In this document: positions 13,408-18,499 of the stretch, piece by piece
How the letters are laid out: the number at the start of each line of letters is the position of its first letter
How positions within the stretch are numbered: the stretch's first letter is position 1
Origin: Actinomycetota bacterium
GTDB lineage: Bacteria > Actinomycetota > Actinomycetes > Streptosporangiales > Streptosporangiaceae
DNA length: 24,326 nucleotides
Direction of reading: 5' to 3'
Assembly (NCBI GenBank): GCA_003242605.1
Contig: QGUZ01000048.1
Span: 1-24,326 of the forward strand
Notes under the pieces: model-generated
Told to the model about the DNA's origin: nothing
What the model saw: the letters and a program-made list of their open reading frames with translations, nothing else
Database searches by the model: none
Made by a program: the position numbers and the translations under genes

Positions 13408-14499
13408 GTGTCCTCAGATCACGGAGCCCGTCCCGGGCGGTCGGCCGTGGACGGGACGGTCCCGATCCTCGCCGAACTCGCCACGCTGACACGCGATAAG
13501 GCCTCGGGCGCGCTGCGGATCGACGGGGACCCCGGCGGTGTCGTCTATCTCGACGCGGGCCGGCTCGTGTTCGCCGAGGCCGTCGGTGTACCGGACGTGG
13601 GTACGCGGCTGATCGGCACCCGCCTCCTGTCCGCCGGCCAGTGGGCCGCGGCGTGCACGCCGGACCCGCCGCCGGACGGCGTCGGCGCGCTGCTCGTGCG
13701 GTCCGGTCTCCTCGGCCGGGACGACCTGCTCGCCGTACTGCGCTCGGCCTCCCTCGACGCGCTCACCGCGCTCGCCACGCCGCTCATGCGGCCGCCGTCG
13801 GTCACCCGGCTGTGGTTCGCGGAGCGGGAGCGTCCCTGGATCGGCTCGCTGCTCAGCCTCGAGGTCGACTGGGTGCGCGCCGAGCTCGCCCGCCGCGCCG
13901 ACCTGCTCGCGGCCACCCCGGTCCCGCTCGACGCCCGCCCCGTCGGCACGGACCTGCGCCGCCCTTTCGGCAGGGTCGGCCGCGCGGAGTGGGCGATGGC
14001 CTGCCGGATCGACGGCGCCACGTCCCTTCGCGAGCTCGCCTGGCGGTACGGCCTCGCGCTGTACGACACGGTGGAGAGCGTCGGCGGCCTGTTACGCGAG
14101 GGCCTGTGCGCCCTGCTCGCGCCCGATGACGCGGACGCCCGACCGGCCGCCGCGTCCCGCCCGGGCGGGACCACGAGCGAGCCGTCCGGGAACGCCGCCT
14201 CCGCCCTGGCCGCGCCTGCGGCCCTTGCGGCACCTCCGGCCACGGACGCGCCGCCGTACCCCGCCACCGCGCCGGCGGGGCACGAGGAGGACGCGGGGGA
14301 TGCCGGTGCCGCCGCTGAGGCCGCCCCGCCGCCCCTGCCCCGGCGCAACCCGGGCACGCCTCGCGGGGCGCGGCCGCGCGCGGAGGGCCCGATGCCGCCG
14401 GGCGCGGAACAGGCGGCGGGCACGCCGTTCGCGCTCGCCACCCCCGAGCTGCTGCGCAGGCTGCTGGACGGCCTGCGCCGGCTCGACGAGGACGATTGA
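13408..14499 (+). CDS. PATAN (DUF4388)-like protein with winged-helix-like module and long Pro/Ala linker
   Basis: The start is GTG 13408 (363 residues), with GGTGGT just upstream; TTG 13384 and GTG 13447 are alternatives. Residues about 18-60 read ILAELATLTRDKASGALRI, then GGVVYLDAGRLVFAEAVG, the PATAN pattern of a strand, a Gly, and a G-R-L-V-x-A element. A helical middle follows. Residues about 192-235, EWAMACRIDGATSLRELAWR then YDTVESVGGLLREGL, look like a winged-helix-like module. About 100 residues of Pro/Ala-rich linker and a short helix (PELLRRLLDGLRRLDEDD) end the protein. Both modules recur in the protein at 14841-15611 on the other strand. PATAN domains are linked to signalling and often occur with GTPase regulators. 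There is no catalytic motif, so a scaffold or regulator role is inferred. Confidence 0.75.
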   Translation: MSSDHGARPGRSAVDGTVPILAELATLTRDKASGALRIDGDPGGVVYLDAGRLVFAEAVGVPDVGTRLIGTRLLSAGQWAAACTPDPPPDGVGALLVRSGLLGRDDLLAVLRSASLDALTALATPLMRPPSVTRLWFAERERPWIGSLLSLEVDWVRAELARRADLLAATPVPLDARPVGTDLRRPFGRVGRAEWAMACRIDGATSLRELAWRYGLALYDTVESVGGLLREGLCALLAPDDADARPAAASRPGGTTSEPSGNAASALAAPAALAAPPATDAPPYPATAPAGHEEDAGDAGAAAEAAPPPLPRRNPGTPRGARPRAEGPMPPGAEQAAGTPFALATPELLRRLLDGLRRLDEDD

Positions 14500-14840
14500 C
14501 ACCTCCTGGCGGGCTCCGCGTTGCGGCACCCGAGGAGCGGGTTCGCCGAGGCGTGGGCCTCGCGCGGATCGGGTGGCGGGTGAACGCGCGACGCGCCCGA
14601 TGAGTTCGGTTTGTCCGGTGGCGCCGCATGCCCATGCCGAGGGCCTGCGTGCCGATCACGCCGGGTACGGCGTCGCCCCCGGGCGCGCGGACACCGCGCG
14701 ACGCCCACCCCGCCGGGTCCACCGACCCCTGAGCCGGTCCATGCCGGTCTTCGGCGGCGCGTCGCGCAGGTCCGCGAGCGGCGAGCGCCGTAACGGTCAG
14801 CCCGTGCCCGTGATCCCGCCGCGGGGCCGCGCGGGAACGC
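14500..14840. other. Gap between convergent PATAN-like genes
   Basis: No gene is supported. A hairpin CGAGGC/GCCTCG with a 4-base loop (14547-14562) lies 47 bases past the plus-strand stop. The rest is GC-rich with no recognised element. Confidence 0.5.
14547..14562. terminator. Short hairpin after the plus-strand PATAN-like gene
   Basis: CGAGGC (14547-14552), loop GTGG, GCCTCG (14557-14562) form a perfect 6-base stem. No U-tract follows, so this is a weak call. Confidence 0.25.
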
Positions 14841-15611
14841 TCACCGGCCGACGGCCCGGAGGAAGGACACCATCGGGCGCCCGTCGCCGGGCACGGCGTC
14901 GGACCGGGCAGCCGCGGCGTCCGGACGCGGAGCGGGCTCGGCCGCGGGCCGCGCGACGGTGAGGAAGCCCAGCGCGACCAGCCGGAACACCTCGAGCGTG
15001 GTGGCGAACACGCTGTGCCCGATCTCCCAGGCGAGCGTGCGCGGGGTGGCCGTGCCGCCGATCCGGATGAGCAGCGCCCACTGCAGGGCGGACACCTGCA
15101 TCCGGGGCGCCGCCAGGTCCGGTACCCGGACGAGCGGCGTGTCCGCGGTGAGCGGGACCGGGGATTCGGCCATCTGCCGCACCAGGTTCCGCCGCCGCTC
15201 CACCTCGGCGAGCAGCTCCGCCAGCGACAGGCCGGGCAGCCCGTGCGCCGTCGGCGGCTCGGAGTCCCGGAACCGCTGCTGCAGCCCGTAGCGCGGGCGG
15301 CCGGACAGCAGCTCCAGGGCCGCGTCGAAGGTCGCCTCCCGGACCGTGTAGGCCCAGGCGAGATCACGGGCCGAGCCGGTCCCGCCCGTGCCGGGCGCGG
15401 TGTCCGCGTCCCCCGGTTCCGGGCCGGGGCCGGCGAGCCGCGCGAACAACGTGCCCGGGCCGGGCGTGCGGCGGGACTCGGCGTACACGATCGCACCCTC
15501 GCTCAGATGGATCGCCCCGCCGTCGTCACCGGACACCCGCAGCACCCCGGTACGGCCGGCCTCGGCGAGCCTGCGCAGCCGTACGACGAGCGGTTCCCTC
15601 TGGAAGTACAC
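14841..15611 (-). CDS. PATAN (DUF4388)-like protein, partner of a Roadblock protein
   Basis: The start is GTG 15611 (256 residues), 26 bases after the end of the Roadblock gene, with GGAGG about 13 bases upstream. The frame is open further upstream, but there it only shadows the Roadblock gene. Residues about 7-50 (LVVRLRRLAEAGRTGVLRVS, then GGAIHLSEGAIVYAESR) match the PATAN pattern. A linker and a helical region follow (LPGLSLAELLAEVERRRNLV). Residues about 176-220, ALQWALLIRIGGTATPRTLA then TTLEVFRLVALGFLTV, correspond to the winged-helix-like module of the plus-strand protein at 13408. The two are paralogues with the same domain order. The short gap to the Roadblock gene implies one operon. 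No enzyme motif is seen; the function is unknown. Confidence 0.78.
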   Translation of the reverse strand: MYFQREPLVVRLRRLAEAGRTGVLRVSGDDGGAIHLSEGAIVYAESRRTPGPGTLFARLAGPGPEPGDADTAPGTGGTGSARDLAWAYTVREATFDAALELLSGRPRYGLQQRFRDSEPPTAHGLPGLSLAELLAEVERRRNLVRQMAESPVPLTADTPLVRVPDLAAPRMQVSALQWALLIRIGGTATPRTLAWEIGHSVFATTLEVFRLVALGFLTVARPAAEPAPRPDAAAARSDAVPGDGRPMVSFLRAVGR

Positions 15612-15637
15612 GGCGGGCCCCTGTCCTCCCTCGACCT

Positions 15638-16051
15638 TCAGACGCCCTGCGGGCGGCCGGACAGCGCCGGCTCGGGCCGGACGGCGTCCGGGTCGACGCC
15701 GCGCAGCTCCCGCAGCGCCATCGCCAGGTTCGCCTGCGTGCGGTCGAGCACGACCAGCAGCAGGAAGCGCAGCCTCGGCGCCGGGCTGAACCGCCGGATC
15801 AGGTGGTAGTGGCGGCTCAGCGTGACGACCACGTCCTCGAGGCCGCCGTCCGCCGCCAGGTCGGCCGCCATCAGCGCGATGACGTTCGCCAAATCGGCGG
15901 TGCCCGCCGCGAGCACCGGCAGGCTGAGGTCCTCCTGCCGCCCGGCCGAGCCCAGCACGGTGCCGGTCGTCGCGTCGATGACGCACCCGAGGCGGAAGCC
16001 GTCGATCCGCCTCACCCGGGAGAGCACGGCGTCGAAGGGGGACTCGGGCAT
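15638..16051 (-). CDS. Roadblock/LC7-domain protein (MglB/CvnB-like)
   Basis: The 137-residue product starts at ATG 16051, with AAAGGA 7 bases upstream. It is nearly all one Roadblock/LC7 domain: FDAVLSRVRRIDGFRLGCVI, then DATTGTVLGSAG, a long helix (DLANVIALMAADLAA), LEDVVVTLSRHYHLIRRFS, LRFLLLVVLD, and a final helix RTQANLAMALREL. Such proteins dimerise and regulate Ras-like GTPases (MglA, or CvnD in actinobacterial conservons). Here no GTPase, histidine kinase or DUF742 gene is adjacent; instead a PATAN-like gene follows 26 bases downstream. A partner GTPase may lie elsewhere, or the dimer may work with the PATAN protein directly. The family call is good; the partner is inferred. Confidence 0.8.
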   Translation of the reverse strand: MPESPFDAVLSRVRRIDGFRLGCVIDATTGTVLGSAGRQEDLSLPVLAAGTADLANVIALMAADLAADGGLEDVVVTLSRHYHLIRRFSPAPRLRFLLLVVLDRTQANLAMALRELRGVDPDAVRPEPALSGRPQGV

Positions 16052-16085
16052 GGACGCGTCCTTTCACCGGCACCGGAGAGGCGAA

Positions 16086-16091
16086 ATTTTA
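16086..16091 (-). promoter_or_regulatory. -10-like TAAAAT before the Roadblock operon
   Basis: On the minus strand TAAAAT (16091 to 16086) stands 34 bases before the ATG at 16051 in otherwise GC-rich sequence. It fits TANNNT; no -35 is visible. Confidence 0.4.
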
Positions 16092-16346
16092 GGGGAGCGG
16101 CGCCCGCCGCGGCCCGGGCGAGCGGGTTTGTACGGGCCGGCCGGCCCCGGGGCGGCATGCCCGTAATGCGGTGCGCGGCCGCGCCGCCGGCCCGCCGCGC
16201 GCCGGTCCGCCACCGGGTACGGTGGCCGGCGGGCGCCGCCGTCCTGACCGGGACGTGCCCCGGATGTCCTCGCGCAGCGGACGTAATGCAGACGTCACGC
16301 CGAGCTAACGGCGATGTCATGGCATCCTGGTTAGATATCGATCGAC

Positions 16347-16359
16347 TTACCCGGGGTAA
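16347..16359. promoter_or_regulatory. Palindrome TTACCCGGGGTAA, operator candidate
   Basis: TTACCC and GGGTAA form perfect 6-base arms around one G. The site lies 67 bases before the start of the hotdog gene in the AT-richer promoter-proximal stretch. No cognate regulator is adjacent. Confidence 0.35.
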
Positions 16360-16378
16360 AGTTGATCCATTGCTTATC

Positions 16379-16394
16379 ACCTTTGCGACCTTTG
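16379..16394 (+). repeat. Two ACCTTTG copies with 9-base period
   Basis: ACCTTTG occurs at 16379-16385 and 16388-16394, separated by CG. It could be a direct-repeat binding site upstream of the gene at 16426, or chance. Confidence 0.35.
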
Positions 16395-16425
16395 TCCCGT
16401 GTAAGGACATTCGGGAGGATTCCGT

Positions 16426-17148
16426 ATGACGACAGCTGCGGGTGTGCAGACCGCGCTGACCGTCCCGGAGCGGTTCCGGGGCCCCGACACCACGGCCAAC
16501 GGCGGCTGGGTGGCGGGCACGCTGGCGAGCGTCGTGGCCGGTTCCGGCCGCGACTCGGCGGTGGAGGTCACGCTGCATCGCCCGGTCCCGCTGGAGACCG
16601 AGCTGCGGCTCGGCCAGGTGGCGAACACCGTCACCCTCTCCAAGGGGGACGAGCAGCTCGTCGAGGCCATCCCCGTGGCGGAGGAGATCACGCCGCCGCC
16701 GTTCGTGCCGTTCGCCGACGCCGCCCGCGCCGAGGCGGGCTTCGCCGGCCTGCAGGACCACCCGTTCCCCGGCTGCTTCGTCTGCGGCGTACGCGCCCCC
16801 GGTGACGGGCTGCGCGTATTCCCCGGGCCGGTGGGCGACGGCGTCGTCGCCGCGGGGTGGCGGGTGCCGGTGGCGGTCGCCGACGAGACCGGCAACGTGC
16901 CGGACGCGATCGTGTGGGCGGCGCTCGACTGCCCGACCGGGTGGGCCCACTTCAAACCGGGCGGGTACGCCCTGCTCGGCCGCCTGACCGGGCGCGTGTA
17001 CGGCCGCGTCCTCCCCGGCGGGACCTACTCGATCGTGGCCCGGGCGACCGGACGCGACGGCCGCAAGCTGTACGGCGAGAGCGCGATCTACGAGACCGAC
17101 GGCACGCTCGTCGCCGCCGCCCGCGCCACCTGGATCACCCCGCGCTGA
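16426..17148 (+). CDS. Double-hotdog thioesterase-like protein
   Basis: The 240-residue protein starts at ATG 16426 behind GGGAGGA. It seems to consist of two hotdog halves. The first (about 1-90) contains NGGWVAGTLASVV, like the hotdog helix, and VEVTLHRPVPLETELRL. The second (about 110-240) begins HPFPGCFVCG, a cysteine pair typical of a family of actinobacterial hypothetical proteins, then WAALDCPTGWA as the second hotdog helix and LTGRVYGRVLPGGTYSIVARAT. Hotdog proteins of this kind hydrolyse or bind acyl-CoA. No clear catalytic Asp/Glu in the hotdog helix can be fixed, so activity is open. It is divergent from the Roadblock operon. Confidence 0.72.
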   Translation: MTTAAGVQTALTVPERFRGPDTTANGGWVAGTLASVVAGSGRDSAVEVTLHRPVPLETELRLGQVANTVTLSKGDEQLVEAIPVAEEITPPPFVPFADAARAEAGFAGLQDHPFPGCFVCGVRAPGDGLRVFPGPVGDGVVAAGWRVPVAVADETGNVPDAIVWAALDCPTGWAHFKPGGYALLGRLTGRVYGRVLPGGTYSIVARATGRDGRKLYGESAIYETDGTLVAAARATWITPR

Positions 17149-17172
17149 GCACGGCACGACGCGGCGCCGTGC
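17149..17172 (+). terminator. Hairpin directly after the hotdog gene
   Basis: GCACGGC (17149-17155) and GCCGTGC (17166-17172) form a perfect 7-base stem with a 10-base loop, starting on the first base after the stop codon. There is no U-tract. Confidence 0.45.
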
Positions 17173-17226
17173 CGCGTGCCCGACGCCCCGCAGCAGCCGC
17201 GCCGGGGCGCACGTGGCACCGCGGCG

Positions 17227-17272
17227 CCGTACCCCGCGGTACGGTGCCCGCCGTACCCGGGCCCGCCGTACC
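17227..17272. repeat. CCGTACC repeat cluster (three direct, one inverted)
   Basis: CCGTACC occurs at 17227-17233, 17251-17257 and 17266-17272. Its reverse complement GGTACGG is at 17238-17244, so the first pair can form a hairpin. Its position, about 400 bases before the next start, does not suggest a simple operator. Confidence 0.5.
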
Positions 17273-17661
17273 GCGCTTTGAGCGGTGCCTCGACGAAGCG
17301 GCCCGCCACGCGTGACCCGGAGACGCCGGGGAGGGCGTCGCCCCGATCCGGAATCTCCCGCAGGCCCCTGACCCGCGAGGTGACCCGCCGGTCCGGGGCG
17401 GACCCGGCCGAGCCTCGCCTCACGACTCCCCGGTGCCGCGCTCGCGGGAACCCCGCGGGTCCGGCCTCGGCGGCACCGGCCCGGACCCTCCGCACCCGTG
17501 GCGGCGGTGTCCCGTTCCCGCCGATGCCGCCCGGCCCATCCGGGGCCGTGGCCGGGGTTGAGCGCACCGCGCGCCGATGGGCGGCACGGCTCGTTGCAGG
17601 AGGCGGCGAGGCCGGCGCGTCGACGCGTTGCCCGCCGGTTCCCGATCCGCCGGGCCGGCCG

Positions 17662-17674
17662 TACAGTGGGGAGG
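17662..17674 (+). promoter_or_regulatory. TACAGT -10 candidate and GGGGAGG ribosome site
   Basis: TACAGT (17662-17667) fits TANNNT. GGGGAGG (17668-17674) follows at once and is 5 bases from GTG 17680. The same -10 would start a leaderless message at GTG 17674, so the two readings compete. Confidence 0.35.
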
Positions 17675-17679
17675 TGCCA

Positions 17680-18396
17680 GTGATCGTCATCGAGCACCAG
17701 CGGAGCTGCGGGCTGGGCCGCTTCGGTCCGTGGCTCGCCGCCGCGGGACTGGAGCCGACCGTGGTCCGGCCGTACCTGGGCGACCCGGTGCCCGCCCGCG
17801 CCGACGACGGGCTGATCGTGCTCGGCGGCGAGGCCTCCGCCTGGCAGGACGAGCGGTGCCCGTGGCTGCCCGCGACCCGGGAGCTGATCGCCCGCTCGGT
17901 CGCCGACGGCGTGCCCACCCTCGGCATCTGCCTCGGCGCCCAGCTCATGACGCTCGCCTGCGGCGGCGTCGTCGAACCCGGCGGCCACGGCCTCGAGGCC
18001 GGCGTCGTCCCCGTGGACCCGCTGCCCGCGGCGGCCGGCGACCCGCTCCTCGGCCACCTGTCCGCCGGCACCCCCGCGGTGCAGTTCCACTACGACGTCA
18101 GCGTCACCCTGCCGCCCGGCGCCGTCCTGCTCGCCACCGGCGCCGTCTACCCCAACCAGGCCTACCGGCTCGGGCGGGCGGCCTGGGCCGTGCAGTTCCA
18201 CCCCGAGGCCACCACCGAGATCTTCCGCGGCTGGCTCGCGAACGACGCGGGCAACCTCACCGCCCGCGGCTTGGACATCGCCGCGCTCGCCGCCGCCGTC
18301 GCGGAGGCGCAGCCCCGCCTCGTCGCCGCCTGGCGGCCGCTCGCGGAGGGGTTCGCCGCCGTGGTCCGCCGGGAACGCGAGCGCGTGGCCCGCTGA
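17680..18396 (+). CDS. Class-I glutamine amidotransferase, orphan
   Basis: The 238-residue protein is a stand-alone class-I amidotransferase domain, which frees ammonia or cleaves gamma-glutamyl bonds. GLIVLGGEASAW precedes TLGICLGAQLMTLACGG, where the cysteine in the G-x-C-x-G elbow is the nucleophile (about residue 86). VQFHYDVSVTLPPGA and WAVQFHPEATTEIF supply the His and Glu of the triad. It is closest in pattern to GMP-synthase-like amidotransferases. GTG 17680 is chosen for GGGGAGG upstream; GTG 17674 is two residues longer and may be used if the transcript is leaderless. No synthetase partner is adjacent; glnE follows about 100 bases later on the same strand. A role in gamma-glutamyl compound breakdown is possible but only inferred. 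Confidence 0.88.
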   Translation: MIVIEHQRSCGLGRFGPWLAAAGLEPTVVRPYLGDPVPARADDGLIVLGGEASAWQDERCPWLPATRELIARSVADGVPTLGICLGAQLMTLACGGVVEPGGHGLEAGVVPVDPLPAAAGDPLLGHLSAGTPAVQFHYDVSVTLPPGAVLLATGAVYPNQAYRLGRAAWAVQFHPEATTEIFRGWLANDAGNLTARGLDIAALAAAVAEAQPRLVAAWRPLAEGFAAVVRRERERVAR

Positions 18397-18486
18397 GCCC
18401 GGCCGGGGCGCGGCGGGATCGCGGTCCGCACGCGTGAGCGCACGATTACGGTGCGCGGGCGCTAACGCCGCCGCGGGCCGACGGGC

Positions 18487-18499
18487 TAGTTTTGTGCAA
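18487..18499 (+). promoter_or_regulatory. Putative -10 element for leaderless glnE transcript
   Basis: TAGTTT (18487-18492) fits TANNNT and is followed by 7 bases and GTG 18500. No Shine-Dalgarno is present. The T-run stands out in sequence that is otherwise almost all G/C. Confidence 0.45.

Larger units (their letters stand above)
16052..16425. other. Divergent intergenic region, Roadblock operon / hotdog gene
   Basis: No gene is seen. The left edge has the Roadblock -10 and Shine-Dalgarno. Bases 16110-16270 are GC-rich and featureless. Bases 16330-16425 are AT-richer, with a palindrome (16347-16359), a tandem ACCTTTG repeat (16379-16394) and the Shine-Dalgarno GGGAGGA of the plus-strand gene. 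Confidence 0.5.
17149..17679. other. Long intergenic region before the amidotransferase gene
   Basis: About 530 bases without a supportable gene; the open frame that joins the amidotransferase frame here is Arg/Pro-rich and has no ribosome site at its start. It holds a hairpin at its left edge, a cluster of CCGTACC repeats (17227-17272) and a TACAGT element at 17662. Confidence 0.5.
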
